The notes below the pieces were generated by a model, which saw only the letters and a program-made list of their open reading frames with translations, ran no database searches and had not been told where the DNA came from. A DNA stretch of 64,000 nucleotides. It comes from Stomorhina lunata (taxonomy: Eukaryota; Arthropoda; Insecta; Diptera; Rhiniidae). The stretch lies in NCBI GenBank assembly GCA_933228675.1, contig OW121742.1, positions 105,624,240-105,688,239 on the forward strand, read 5' to 3'. The position numbers and the translations under genes are program-made. How positions within the stretch are numbered: the first letter of the stretch is position 1; each line of letters starts with the position of its first letter. Below are positions 47,061 to 59,784 of the stretch, piece by piece.

Positions 47061-47889
47061 CTAAAGTTGCAATAGAACCCATACAGAGCTGATATAGTAG
47101 CTCAACTTTTCTCACCCACTGTTTATGTTGATTCCACAGACATACTTACATGTGGCACAAAAATCATATAATTTTATAAAACTGACATGATTTTTACTTC
47201 TTTTACCTTCAGAAAATTGTGTTATATGGTGACATTTAATGTGAATTTCCAGTGAATTTATTTTAACACATGTCGGCAAAAATTTTCTGCTCTTCACATT
47301 CACGATTTCTTTGTTTTTGCTACATTTTTTGGTTATTTAATGTTTATTTTAACGACAGCCCCAAAAACTGGAATAAAAACCCAAAAATGAGAAGAAAAAA
47401 AGATGATTACTGTTTAAGGCTGTTTAAGCTATATGAGTACAAGTTGTATAAATAGCATGCCCCAGCTCTGTCATGAACTCAGGGTAGACAGAAAACCCAA
47501 GAAGAACAAAAAAATAAAAGAGTTCCTTAAGTAATTTACCACTTGAATTATTTCATCAACGAAATAAAAATAAATCTTGGTTGGAAAAAAAAAACTTAAG
47601 AGCTAAATAAGCACAGACGCAATGCGAGATATAAAAAATGTCCACATACTTTGGCACATATAACACACAAAATGTTAATGGTTTTACGTGAAATCTGACC
47701 CATTGTGTGTGCTTAAAAGAAAGCTTAAATCAAACAATCTGAAAGCTGTGAAGTCACAAGACGTATCCTACTTTTGCTTAGATATCATTAAGCTTCAGTG
47801 AACTTTTAATTTTGTCTTAGACGTAGAAGCCAAGCTGGAGTAAAATGCTTTATGTATCTTTATTAACCTCCAAACTAAAGTGTTTGTGC
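47061..47889. other. Intergenic DNA left of the duplicated block
   Basis: AT-rich; two short open frames (47112-47303 minus, 47270-47455 plus) have no recognisable domain. Nothing else is supported. Confidence 0.4.
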
Positions 47890-48094
47890 GAAAAAGTTTT
47901 TGTCAAATAAATGCCAAACATTTTATTTAAATATTTACGAGGGTTGTGTTAAAAGTTTGCTCTAAAGATGGATTAAGAGAAAGATCGGTATGAAAATAAG
48001 CCAGCCAACTTAACTAGAACAGAAAAATGGCCCGACTAAGAAGAGGAGACTAAGGAAGGCAGTCTAATTCCATGCGCTTCGATCTTACGCGCAT

Positions 48095-48600
48095 ATTCTC
48101 CAATTTCGTAGTTCATGCCTTTAAAGATTTTCTACTACCATCGAAGTTTCTTACGTCTTCTTCCACGAGATCCCTCGGCATCGTTTTCGATTTCTTTCTT
48201 TCATTCATTTGCACAACATGTCCCAGTTAACGCAGCCGCTGCAGTTTGGTGCGTTTTACTATGTCGATGTCATATTGACGACGATAAACACATTATTTTA
48301 CAACCTCGAAGCTATAGTTCTCAATGATCACATGTAGTCCTTTTCTTGTGGACTGTCTGCTTGTAGAAACCATCAGTTTTGTTTTTGATTCATTGAAAAC
48401 TACCCCCTTTTCATTAGATTCCTTCTCGATACTTAAAAAGGCGTTAGTCACATCAAGCAATGTTCGTCGCAAACGCGAGTTGTATGTATTTTCTGTTGAA
48501 AATTTTTCCAGATATATTAACTACAGCATCTTACAATGTTGAAAAGATCGCATGATAAACTATCGCCTTGCCTAAATCCCCGTTTAGTTACTTAGGACAC
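48095..48600 (-). pseudogene. Non-LTR retrotransposon RT remnant (copy A)
   Basis: Minus-strand frames give GFRQGDSLSCDLFNIVRC (reverse transcriptase motif 4), then DVTNAFLSIEKESNEKG and FNESKTKLMVST, and further on DIDIVKRTKLQRLR with LGHVVQMNE. The catalytic YADD region between the first two parts is deleted, and stops and shifts are present. The order is that of the second half of a LINE ORF2. Confidence 0.75.
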
Positions 48601-48921
48601 CGATAGATTTTTACCTTTTTTTACTGATGAGTTTGTATTAGTTAATTTCTTCGAAGAGTCACAGCAAAATTTAGGTTTAAATGAGTTCCAGGGCCTCCAG
48701 ACTTCTGTGATACCGAAATAAGTTGTCAGATTAGACTTCGTTGTAATGCCAATCTCGAAAGGCATGATGTAATGGCAAATACGCTATTTTATACTATCGG
48801 CACTACAAACGACCATACAAAGAAAATTTTCACTAATTTGCCAACCTTCCAAATGTTTAATCACCAAAAATCTCAACCTTCCTTAGTGTGGGTAATCCCT
48901 TTAATATTTAGGTTCCTAATA

Positions 48922-49775
48922 ATGGGTGTTTTTTTTTAGAGGTATAGAACTTCGAATTGAAATAAAACACAAGAAAATCGTTTTAATGTCCATCAATTTG
49001 GCTTTATTGGAAGGATAATTTTATGCCATTAATGTTTAAATATGATTTCGGGCATGTGGCCGCCACGGCTGGCTCGAATAAAGCCAATTCCACAGGTCCA
49101 ATTTTCAACAACTTTTTCGACCATATGGGGCCGTATGTTGCCAATAACGCCACGAATGTTGGCTTCCAAGTCCCCTAACGTTTCTGGTTTGTTGGAGTAG
49201 ACGAGCGACTTCACATATCCCCAAAGAAAATAATCAAGTGGTGTCAAATCGCACGATCACGACGCATTGCATGGTCTCGCGGCTTTAATTCTTGCACAAG
49301 CTGGATCTTGTAAGGTCGCAAGCCAAGATCTTTGCGCAAAATCTTCTATAAAGTTGATGGACAAAGCTCCAATTGCTGTGCACGGTGGCGAATCGATTCA
49401 TTCGGGTCCTCTTCAACACTTTGCTCTACAGCGGCAATTGTTTCTTCGGTGCGCACTGTTCGACGTCGCTGCGGATGCGTATTATCACATAGAGTAAACG
49501 TAGTGCGAAAACGATCCATGGTTAACCGAATTAATTGCTCTGATGGACGATTATGTCGACCATAAAATGGACGGAGCTTGCGGTAAACTTCGCGAACTGA
49601 ACCATTATTTTCGAAATAAATTTGCACGATTTGCAAGCGTTGTTCTTTTGTCAACCTGTTCATGATGAAATGGCAAACCAAACTAAATATTAATCACTTG
49701 ACAGCTGACAAAATGGCCGCCAGTTAAAAAAGTGGTGCCAACTTAAAGTTCTATACCTCAATAAAAAACACCCGA
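48922..49775 (-). mobile_element. Tc1/mariner-type deletion derivative (copy A)
   Basis: Inverted ends GGGTGTTTTTTTTTAGAGGT and ATAGAACTT at the left match the right end read in reverse (GGGTGTTTTTTATTGAGGT, ATAGAACTT). TA dinucleotides at 48920-48921 and 49776-49777 fit the target duplication. At about 854 bp it retains both ends of the transposase gene and lacks its middle. Confidence 0.85.
49029..49681 (-). pseudogene. Internally deleted mariner-like transposase (copy A)
   Basis: The N-terminal 111 codons (49346-49681) carry the helix-turn-helix region: LTKEQRLQIVQIYFENNGS, FYGRHNRPSEQLI, RTVRTEETIAAVEQSV. A TAG then stands where the family has a tryptophan (before KILRKDLGL), about 40 further codons are readable, and a deletion with frame change joins them to the C-terminus (CDLTPLDYFLWGYVKS ... 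EIIFKH). The first two catalytic aspartates are lost with the middle; the last acidic motif (TPLDYF) remains. It cannot be active but could be mobilised in trans. Confidence 0.88.
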
Positions 49776-49789
49776 TATAAGGCCTCTCA

Positions 49790-50950
49790 ATCCCTTACGT
49801 TCCAGATTCTAGGACAGTCTCTTCATCCGCAAAAAATAAATTGGGAGAGCAATGTTTCTTTAGTGAGACAGCCTAAGCCATAGCGTTCACATACGAACGC
49901 CGTATCATTAATAAACTTATACTTCACCAAGTCCTTTGTCACTGTCAGTTCAATGCATTTTTTTTAACTTAAATCTGTTTCAATCTCCTCATTCTATCTA
50001 GGTCTCTAATGATAGGTCTCCTTCCACATTCCGGAGTCTCGTGCAGTCTTCTCATATGCAAAAGTGCATTAGACGAGCCGTGTCTCGAAAGTAGGAAGCT
50101 CTAACTTAAGCCAATGCGAATGTCAGGGCGTTTACTTACAAACATCAGTTATAAACTTATACATCACCTGCCCTTTATTTTGCTGTCAGAACAATGCGAT
50201 CTGCACTTTAAATCAAACTGCCGTCTCATACTTAAATCTTCAGGAGGGAGTTCGCCACATCTGCTAGATGCCCAATCGGAGGCTAAAGCCTTACTAAAAT
50301 CCCAAACTGCCCAAGCATGTACATTGCCTATAATATCTAGAACATTTAAGTTAGGACCACTAAAGCACATTCGGAGTATCAGACAGTGCTTTCATCTGCA
50401 AAAGTACATTGGAAGAGCCCTGTGTTATTAGTAAGAAACCAAAACCCGAAGCCAAAGTCTGGGCGTTCACGTACGAACACAGTGTCACGTAAAAACTTTT
50501 AAGTCGCGCGCTGTTTCCTAACTCATCTTCCACCAAAACTCTAGTTGCTGTCACCTACCAAAAACTTCCTGGGAGAATTCGTCAACCTTCAAAATATCCA
50601 ATTGTCAGCTAAAACACTACTTAAATCTCAATCTGTCCCAGTATAGGTAGTCCCTATAAGATTTAGGTTCCTAACTTCAGGTTTTTCCCTCACTCATATT
50701 CCGAAGTCTCGAACAGAGGGAAACCTCACAAATATGCAATTGTCAGCTTAAGCCCTACCAAAATGAAGTACTATGTAGGTACCTAATGTCAGTCTGGAAC
50801 AGCCCTTTGCTGTCCAAAGCGTCCAATTAAATTCAAGTTGCTAAATTCAAGACTTCCGTGATTTGGCTACGATCCCTTTATGCAGTATCAGCTGCTGAAT
50901 ACTGTATGCTGTATGCTATAAGTAGTAGCCCTTTCTTATCACTTCCAAGA
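49790..50950. repeat. Irregular internal repeats (copy A)
   Basis: Related phrases recur: TCTTCATCCGCAAAA (about 49820), TTCTCATATGCAAAAGTGCA (50050) and TTTCATCTGCAAAAGTACAT (50390), each with a GGCGTTCAC/TACGAAC-type segment after it, and TTCCTAACTTCAGG-like segments later. Spacing is irregular. Short open frames on both strands here show no known domain. Confidence 0.5.
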
Positions 50951-51604
50951 GTCATCCTTTAACCCATCATTATTCCAAAATATTTGATTTTGGTCACATA
51001 TCAGATACTTACGTTGCCTTTCAGCGACATTGAGCCCAGGTGGTTATCCCAAGGAAGAACAAGAGGATTGGAAGGTATCATTTTCTTCCTTTTCTTCTTT
51101 ACATATCTCGAAAATTACCTTATACATAGTCAAGTTTCCACTTATTTCTACTCTTTTGCATTCGTTTGTATTCATTTTGTTGTAGACCAAATCCTGAAAA
51201 AGATTGGAACTATGTAGGTAATCATATGTAAATCACTAAACCGAAATTTGTGTAAAATCGCTTAATGTGATCGTGCGATTAGAGTTGGATTCAATGCTCG
51301 AAAAACTCAACATCGTATGCTAACGCATAGATGAAGTTTCTATATTCATGGGTTATATAAATATTGAGCCCATCAAATTAATGTTCTGGCCATGAGAATT
51401 CACTCCAGTATCAAAAGAAGGATTTAAATGACTTTGTATTTTTATATAATAAAAACTTGTCCCATGTAAAAATCTTTAAGAATCGTAGAAACATATAAGT
51501 TTTCAAGTTTAGTGTGAGGTAGGGAAGGTTCCAATGTGACAGAATTTGCCGTAGATTCTTGAATCCGATTCAGGAATTACCTTGATCAAAGATTTCTTTG
51601 GACT

Positions 51605-51925
51605 GTTTCAGTCACAGCGGCTTTGGCTGACTGTAAGGTACAGCGCTTTCGGTTGACGGTTGAGCACCGCGAATTTGTTCAACTATTAAGTGCAGTGACT
51701 TCGGTCGACAGCTTAGTCCCAACAACTTTGGTTGACAGTTGGAAACAGCGACTTCGGTCGACTGTTAAACGAAGTCACTTCGGTTAACTGCTTGGCAGAG
51801 CAACTTCGGTTGACTGTTGGGCACAGCGACTTCGGTTGACTGTTAGGCACAGGGATTTCGGTCGACTGTTAAGTGCAGTGACATCGGTCGACAGCTTAGT
51901 ACAACGGCTTTGGTCGTTAGGTTTA
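51605..51925. repeat. 26-bp minisatellite, block A1
   Basis: Units such as CAGCGACTTCGGTTGACTGT followed by TGGGCA repeat with a period near 26 and many substitutions. SalI sites (GTCGAC) are frequent. The block is followed by a tail that is repeated after block A2, making a 367-bp higher-order step. Confidence 0.8.
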
Positions 51926-52054
51926 AGTCAGAATTGTAATATTGTAATAACAGAAAAGTAATATCTCTTTTAATAATATTGTACACATATATTTAAGTAT
52001 AAAGGTCACAAAATATCCCGACTTCTATATTTATATCCGATTACTAGTTGGAAA

Positions 52055-52290
52055 TCCGTGCAGCAACTTCAGTTGACTGTTAGGCACAGCGACTTCGGTT
52101 GACTGTTGGACACCGCGACTTCGGTCGACTTTAAAAAGCAGTTACTTCGGTTAACTGCTTGGCACAGCAACTTCGGTTGACTGTTGGGCACAGCGACTTC
52201 GGTCGACTGTTAGACACAGGGATTTCGGTCGACTGTTAAGTGCAGTGACGTCGGTCGACAGCTTTGTACAACGGCTTCGGTCGTTAAGTT
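52055..52290. repeat. 26-bp minisatellite, block A2
   Basis: Second block of the same minisatellite. Its tail (TCGTTAAGTTTAAGTCGGAA onward to GTTGGAAATCCGAG) repeats that of block A1. Confidence 0.8.
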
Positions 52291-52795
52291 TAAGTCGGAA
52301 TTTTAGTATTGTTATATCTCTTTAAATAATATTGTACACATATATTAAAGTATTAAGGTCACAAAATAACCCGACTTCATCTAAATATATCGTATTATTA
52401 GTTGGAAATCCGAGCAATATCCACAACAGATATTAAAAAAATCTAACATTACTAGCGATTCACCTCCATCCGATTGATATCCAAAAATCCGAGCATTAAT
52501 CCTCGCTGCTAAAATATATTAAACCCGAACTTAATAGGTTAAAGCCTGTATAATCAAAAAGGAAGAATAAATGACTTGTGTTCTCATAACTTAGTGGATT
52601 TATAAGTAAACTGTGGACGAAACTAAGCTACTTAAGCCAATTATAAAACGTTTCATGTGTTCTTACAAAATCAGGGATCTCGTTTCCGAGATCTAAGTAT
52701 TAAATAAGAAAGATAAAACATTGTTTCAACTTTACAAACAAATTGTTGAAGTCAAAGATTGAGTTGAAGCTTGAGATGAAACTAAATTAGCACTA

Positions 52796-53592
52796 AAACA
52801 AGTAAGAAAGCGCTATAGTCGGTCAAGCCCGACCATACGATACCCTTCACCACTAAGGTCAAAGGTGTTATTTTTCCTGTATAAAGACAAATATTTGCTA
52901 AATTTTGCCATCATACAAACATTTTCTCAAAACTTATATAATTAAACTGTTTCCGTCATTTGGACTTATATGAGAGCTAGGGTCAAATCTCGAAATTTGG
53001 CAAATTGATTACAGTTGTTACAGAAATTATGTATGCAAAAAATAAACTCAAAATTTTCAATATCTTTAGATTTACGAACGTTTCAGTGATTTTTTTTGTC
53101 TCATTTAGTGCGTTTTTAAAGAAGAGTTTGTATGGGAGCTATGGTCAAATGTGGACCGATTTCAACGAAATTTGGTACAGTGATTTAAGTTTACATAAGC
53201 AGTATTTATTTTAAATTTCATGAAAAAATATGTATATTTGTGGCCAATATGTCAATTCCGGGAAGTGGGACCTATGGGAGGTACCATAAATATTAGACCG
53301 ATTTCGACCAATTTCAATAGCCATGGTCCCATTATCAAAAAAAATGATCTGTACCAAATTTCATCAAATTATCTTTAGAATTGCGACCTGTAGTTTGATT
53401 ACAAGGTTTACATGGGGGTCCAGCCAGCCAGCCAGACGGACGGACGGACGGACATCGCTAAATCGACTCAGAAAGTGATTCTAAGCCTATTGGTATACTA
53501 AAATGTGGGTCTAAGACAAATATTTCTATGCGTTACATACATCAGCACAAACTTATAATACCCTTTCCACCTATGGTGGTGAAGGGTATAAT
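52796..53592 (-). mobile_element. DINE-1/mini-me-type element (copy A)
   Basis: Reverse-oriented full copy: AACAAGTAAGAAAG and GTCGGTCAAGCCCGAC mark the 3' tail and hairpin at the left; the GACGGACGGACGGACAT tract and TATGGTGGTGAAGGGTATAA lie at the right. It closely matches the copy at 31228. Confidence 0.87.
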
Positions 53593-55023
53593 AAAATGAA
53601 ACTAGACCTTATTTATAATTGGTCTATGGCTTTGTCGCAATACTCGTTAAACATTTATGATTCCCAATATATCCATCATTTGGGTATGTGATTGATTTAT
53701 TTAATATTTAATATTTTTTTTTTTCTAAATATTTTTCATATCTTTCAGATATGTATCTCTTATTACCTCTTTAATCCATCAGGCACGCTTTTAACAGCTT
53801 TTAACCATAAATATTTCGCAGTTTATAATTTGCGTTTTACAAAATTCAAAAAGAAGTAAAGTATGATCAATGCCGCACAGTGGTTTACGGACGCTTTTTT
53901 TTGGAAATAATTCTTTAACTTTTGAACGACTGGAGATATTTGAATGAAATTTGACATGGTGATAGTCAAGGAGTATTCGAGTTGGTTTTTAAAAGCACTG
54001 GTCCATGAGGGGTCGGGAGAGTGATTGATGGACCTTCAAAGTTGGTCACCTCGGGTGTTCGACTTTTTTAAAAATTCGCCAAAAATCCATTTATGTATGG
54101 ATTGAAAAGAAATTTTAAACTTAAGTTGTCCTTGAGAAGATCTACAAAAAATACGCTTAAATGTGTAGGTTATCTCCTTTGGATTTCGAGATATTTGGGT
54201 AAAAAGGAATTTTTAGGTTGATTTTTTACCTCTTTTTTTAAGCTTTTTTTGATCTGGTGGACGCATCTGAGGACCAAAAATTTTTTAAGAATATTCTTTA
54301 AATTTGTAATAAAATTCTGAATAATTTTTGTGCAAGTTAGTTATAGAAATCTTCTTTTGTTTAAAAGTTAAAAATATTCAAAGTTGAAACTTACAAAAAA
54401 TTTCGCTTTTTTTTTAGTTTTTCCCCAAAAGATAGCTATATTTTTTCACTAATAAAAAAATATTTTCTTAAGAAACATAAAAAGATTTTTAAAGTTTTTA
54501 AAAGAAAACATAATGAGAATGCGTATAAAACAAATTTCTTGCTAATTGGACTTTTGGTCCTCGCACATGTCCTCTCCAAAAAATGGCAATTTGTAAAAAA
54601 AAAAATTAGTTTAAACAAAAATTTCTCAAAAGGCAAAGCACCGATTTGAAAAAAATTATAATGTTCATATTTTCCAATATATCTGTTATTGATTAGAAAA
54701 GTTTTTTCTGAAACGCGCTGCAAATAGAGACAGTGTTGCCATATTTGTAAAAAAACTCATTTTTTGAAACACCTTTTTCCCCAGTTGGGAATTGGGGAAT
54801 TTTTAAGTTAAAATTGGGAATTTTTTTTAGTCTATTGCTTTTACATCTTATTGGTCTACATTACTACAAAATTTCATTGTAATATCTTTATCCATGTCAT
54901 TTCCACATAATATCAAAGATTAAAAATATTTTCCTTAAAAAAGCAGAAAAACAATTTTTTTTTGTTTTACGATACAAAGTGTAAAAAAAGTAACGCACTT
55001 AAAAAAAACTTTTACTTAGTGCT
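53593..55023. other. Unassigned part of copy A
   Basis: From about 53876 (CACAGTGGTTTACGGACGC) the sequence has a GACTGGAGATATTTGAATGA, AATTTGACATGG style that I associate with dispersed fly repeats, but no ends could be fixed. An 89-95-codon open frame at 54436-54723 shows no domain. The equivalent part of copy B would lie in or beyond the N gap. Confidence 0.4.
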
Positions 55024-55224
55024 GAAAAAGTTTTTGTCAAATAAATGCCAAACATTTTATTTAAATATTTACGAGGGTTGTGTTAAAAGTTTGCTCTAAA
55101 GATGGATTAAGAGAAAGATCGGTATGAAAATTAGACTAAACTAAACTAGAATAGAACCAGAACAGAAAAATGGCTCGACTGAGAAGAGGAGACTAAGAAA
55201 GGCAGAATAACTCCATGCGCTTCG

Positions 55225-55745
55225 ATCTTGTGCGCATATTCTCTAATCTCGTAGTCTAAGCCTTAAAAGATTTTCTACTATCATCGAAATTTCTTATGTC
55301 TTCTTCCACGCGATCATTCGGCATCGTTTTTGATTGGAGTATTTTCATCAATTCCATTCCAAGCTTTGAAAGGTTTTCCTCGTTCTCTTTTACGAATTCC
55401 CTTTTTCGAATGCATTTTCTTTTTTTCGGAGCATTTTCATCTATTCGCACAACCTGTCCCAGTCAACACAGCAGCTGCAGTTTGATGCGTTTTACTATGT
55501 CGATGTCATATTGATGGCGGTAAACAAATTATTTTACAACCTCGAAGATTTAGTTCTCAGCGATCACATGTAGTCCTCTTCTTGTGGACTGTCTTCTTGT
55601 AGAAACCATCAGTTTTGTTTTTGATTCATTGACAACTACCCACTTTTTATTAGATTCCTTCTCGATACTTGAAATGGCTCCAGACTTCTGTGATACCGAA
55701 ATAAGTTGTCCGATTAGACTTCGTTGTAATGCCAATCTCGAAAGG
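55225..55745 (-). pseudogene. Non-LTR retrotransposon remnant (copy B)
   Basis: Minus-strand frames read SIEKESNKKWVVVNESKTKL, then MVSTRRQSTRRGLHV, and later LGQVV-RIDENAPKKRK. It lacks the RQGD motif section present in copy A but keeps about 75 extra bases in the tail. The two copies therefore preserve different parts of one LINE. Confidence 0.75.
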
Positions 55746-55904
55746 CATGATGTAATGGCAAATACGCTATTTTATACTATCGGCACTACAAACGACCATA
55801 CAAAGAAAATTTTCACTAATTTGCCAACCTTCCAAATGTTTAATCACCAAAAATCTCAACCTGCCTTAGTGTGGGTAATCCCTTTAATATTTAGGTTCCT
55901 AATA

Positions 55905-56756
55905 ATGGGTGTTTTGTTTAGAGGTATAGAACTTCGAATTGAAATAAAACACAAGAAAATCGTTTTTATGTCCATCAATTTGGCTTTATTGGAAGGATAA
56001 TTTTATGCCATTAATGTTTAAATATGATTTCGGGCATGTGGCCGCCGCGGCTGGCTCGAATAAAGCCAATTCCACAGGTCCAATTTTCAACAACTTTTTC
56101 GACCATATGGGGCCGTATGTTGCCAATAACGCCACGAATGTTGGCTTCCAAGTCCCCTAACGTTTCTGGTTTGTTGGAGTAGACGAGCGCTTCACATATC
56201 CCCAAAGAAAATAATCAAGTGGTGTCAAATCGCACGATCACGACGCATTGCATGGTCTCGCGGCTTTAATTCTTGCACAAGCTGGATCTTGTAAGGTCGC
56301 AAGCCAAGATCTTTGCGCAAAATCTTCTATAAAGTTGATGGACAAAGCTCCAATTGCTGTGCACGGTGGCGAATCGATTCATTCGGGTCCTCTTCAACAC
56401 TTTGCTCTACAGCGGCAATTGTTTCTTCGGTGCGCACTGTTCGACGTCGCTGCGGATGCGTATTATCACATAGAGTAAACGTAGTGCGAAAACGATCCAT
56501 GGTTAACCGAATTAATTGCTCTGATGGACGATTATGTCGACCATAAAATGGACGGAGCTTGCGGTAAACTTCGCGAACTGAACCATTATTTTCGAAATAA
56601 ATTTGCACGATTTGCAATCGTTGTTCTTTTGTCAACCTGTTCATGATGAAATGGCAAACCAAACTAAATATTAATCACTTGACAGCTGACAAAATGGCCG
56701 CCAGTTAAAAAAGTGATGCCAACTTAAAGTTCTATACCTCAATAAAAAACACCCGA
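55905..56756 (-). mobile_element. Tc1/mariner-type deletion derivative (copy B)
   Basis: Same insertion as at 48922-49775, duplicated with the block. The left end reads GGGTGTTTTGTTTAGAGGT. TA pairs again flank it. Confidence 0.85.
56011..56662 (-). pseudogene. Internally deleted mariner-like transposase (copy B)
   Basis: As in copy A, the helix-turn-helix N-terminus (56327-56662) and the C-terminus ending EIIFKH are kept and the middle is lost. Copy B has in addition a one-base deletion (GAGCGCTTCAC against GAGCGACTTCAC) that breaks the C-terminal frame after WGY-type residues. Confidence 0.87.
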
Positions 56757-56770
56757 TATAAGGCCTCTCA

Positions 56771-57930
56771 ATCCCTTACGTTCCAGATTCTAGGACAGTC
56801 TCTTCATCCGCAAAAAATAAATTGGGAGAGCAATGTTTCTTTAGTGAGACAGCCTAAGCCATAGCGTTCACATACGAACGCCGTATCATTAATAAACTTA
56901 TACTTCACCAAGTCCTTTGTCACTGTCAGTTCAATGCATTTTTTTTAACTTAAATCTGTTTCAATCTCCTCATTCTATCTAGGTCTCTAATGATAGGTCT
57001 CCTTCCACATTCCGGAGTCTAGTGCAGTCTTCTCATATGCAAAAGTGCATTAGACGAGCCGTGTCTCGAAAGTAGGAAGCTCTAACTTAAGCCAATGCGA
57101 ATGTCAGGGCGTTTACTTACAAACATCAGTTATAAACTTATACATCACCTGCCCTTTATTTTGCTGTCAGAACAACGCGATCTGCACTTTAAATCAAACT
57201 GCCGTCTCATACTTAAATCTTCAGGAGGGAGTTCGCCACATCTGCTAGATGCCCAATCGGAGGCTAAAGCCTTACTAAAATCCCAAACTGCCCAAGCATG
57301 TACATTGCCTATAATATCTAGAACATTTAAGTTAGGACCACTAAAGCACATTCGGAGTATCAGACAGTGCTTTCATCTGCAAAAGTACATTGGAAGAGCC
57401 CTGTGTTATTAGTAAGAAACCAAAACCCGAAGCCAAAGTCTGGGCGTTCACGTACGAACACAGTGTCACGTAAAAACTTTTAAGTCGCGCGCTGTTTCCT
57501 AACTCATCTTCCACCAAAACTCTAGTTGCTGTCACCTACCAAAAACTTCCTGGGAGAATTCGTCAACCTTCAAAATATCCAATTGTCAGCTAAAACACTA
57601 CTTAAATCTCAATCTGTCCCAGTATAGGTAGTCCCTATAAGATTTAGGTTCCTAACTTCAGGTTTTTCCCTCACTCATATTCCGAAGTCTCGAACAGAGG
57701 GAAACCTCACAAATATGCAATTGTCAGCTTAAGCCCTACCAAAATGAAGTACTATGTAGGTACCTAATGTCAGTCTGGAACAGCCCTTTGCTGTCCAAAG
57801 CGTCCAATTAAATTCAAGTTGCTAAATTCAAGACTTCCGTGATTTGGCTACGATCCCTTTATGCAGTATCAGCTGCTGAATACTGTATGCTGTATGCTAT
57901 AAGTAGTAGCCCTTTCTTATCACTTCCAAG
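56771..57930. repeat. Irregular internal repeats (copy B)
   Basis: Counterpart of 49790-50950 with only a handful of substitutions seen (for example GTCTAGTGCAG against GTCTCGTGCAG near 57020). The short open frames are preserved only because the duplication is recent. Confidence 0.5.
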
Positions 57931-58589
57931 AGTCATCCTTTAACCCATCATTATTCCAAAATATTTGATTTTGGTCACATATCAGATACTTACGTTGCCT
58001 TTCAGCGACATTGAGCCCAGGTGGTTATCCCAAGGAAGAACAAGAGGATTGGAAGGTATCATTTTCTTCCTTTTCTTCTTTACATATCTCGAAAATTACC
58101 TTATACATAGTCAAGTTTCCACTTATTTCTACTCTTTTGCATTCGTTTGTATTCATTTTGTTGTAGACCAAATCCTGAAAAAGATTGGAACTATGTAGGT
58201 AATCATATGTAAATCACTAAACCGAAATTTGTGTAAAATCGCTTAATGTGATCGTGCGATTAGAGTTGGATTCAATGCTCGAAAAACTCAACATCGTATG
58301 CTAACGCATAGATGAAGTTTCTATATTCATGGGTTATATAAATATTGAGCCCATCAAATTAATGTTCTGGCCATGAGAATTCACTCCAGTATCAAAAGAA
58401 GGATTTAAATGACTTTGTATTTTTATATAATAAAAACTTGTCCCATGTAAAAATCTTTAAGAATCGTAGAAACATATAAGTTTTCAAGTTTAGTGTGAGG
58501 TAGGGAAGGTTCCAATGTGACAGAATTTGCCGTAGATTCTTGAATCCGATTCAGGAATTACCTTGATCAAAGATTTCTTTGGACTGTTT

Positions 58590-58905
58590 CAGTCACAGCG
58601 GCTTTGGCTGACTGTAAGGTACAGCGCTTTCGGTTGACGGTTGAGCACCGCGAATTTGTTCAACTATTAAGTGCAGTGACTTCGGTCGACAGCTTAGTCC
58701 CAACAACTTTGGTTGACAGTTGGAAACAGCGACTTCGGTCGACTGTTAAACGAAGTCACTTCGGTTAACTGCTTGGCAGAGCAACTTCGGTTGACTGTTG
58801 GGCACAGCGACTTCGGTTGACTGTTAGGCACAGGGATTTCGGTCGACTGTTAAGTGCAGTGACATCGGTCGACAGCTTAGTACAACGGCTTTGGTCGTTA
58901 GGTTT
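58590..58905. repeat. 26-bp minisatellite, block B1
   Basis: Counterpart of block A1 with the same unit order. Confidence 0.8.
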
Positions 58906-59036
58906 AAGTCAGAATTGTAATATTGTAATAACAGAAAAGTAATATCTCTTTTAATAATATTGTACACATATATTTAAGTATAAAGGTCACAAAATATCCC
59001 GACTTCTATATTTATATCCGATTACTAGTTGGAAAT

Positions 59037-59300
59037 CCGTGCAGCAACTTCAGTTGACTGTTAGGCATAGCGACTTCGGTTGACTGTTGGGCACCGCGAC
59101 TTCGGTCGACTTTAAAAAGCAGTTACTTCGATTAACTGCTTGGCACAGCGACTTCGGTTGACTGTTGGGCACAGCGACTTCGGTTGACTGTTGGGCACAG
59201 CGACTTCGGTCGATTGTTAGACACAGGGATTTCGGTCGACTGTTAAGTGCAGTGACATCGGTCGACAGCTTTGTACAACGGCTTCGGTCGTTAAGTTTAA
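59037..59300. repeat. 26-bp minisatellite, block B2
   Basis: Counterpart of block A2 but with about one extra GACTTCGGTTGACTGTTGGG unit, showing copy-number change after the duplication. Confidence 0.8.
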
Positions 59301-59784
59301 GTCAGAATTTTAGTATTGTTATATCTTTTTAAATAATATTAAAGTATTAAGGTCACAAAATAACCCGACTTCATCTATATCGTATTATTAGTTGGAAATC
59401 CGAGCAATATCCACAACAGATATTAAAAAAATCTAACATTACTAGCGATTCACCTCCATCCGATTGATATCCAAAAATCCGAGCATTAATCCTCGCTGCT
59501 AAAATATATTAAACCCGAACTTAATAGGTTAAAGCCTGTATAATCAAAAAGGAAGAATAAATGACTTGTGTTCTCATTACTTAGTGGATTTATAAGTAAA
59601 CTCTGGACGAAACTAAGCTACTTAAGCCAATTGTAAAACGTTTCATGTGTTCTTACAAAATCAGGGATCTCGTTTCCGAGATCTAAGTATTAAATAAGAA
59701 AGATAAAACATTGTTTCAACTTTACAAACAAATTGTTGAAGTCAAAGATTGAGTTGAAGCTTGAGATGAAACTAAATTAGCACT

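Larger units (their letters stand above)
47890..55023. repeat. Tandem duplication, copy A (about 7.1 kb)
   Basis: GAAAAAGTTTTTGTCAAATA at 47890 recurs at 55024, directly after the end of this unit, and the following about 5 kb are nearly identical in the second copy (offset 6,981 over 49-51 kb). The unit holds a LINE remnant, a deleted mariner, irregular internal repeats, 26-bp minisatellites, a DINE copy and 1.4 kb of unassigned DNA. Confidence 0.9.

Noticed and set aside
50114..50431. 105-codon frame and its duplicate at 57095
   Set aside because: Both strands are open, no domain is seen, and conservation is explained by the recent block duplication.
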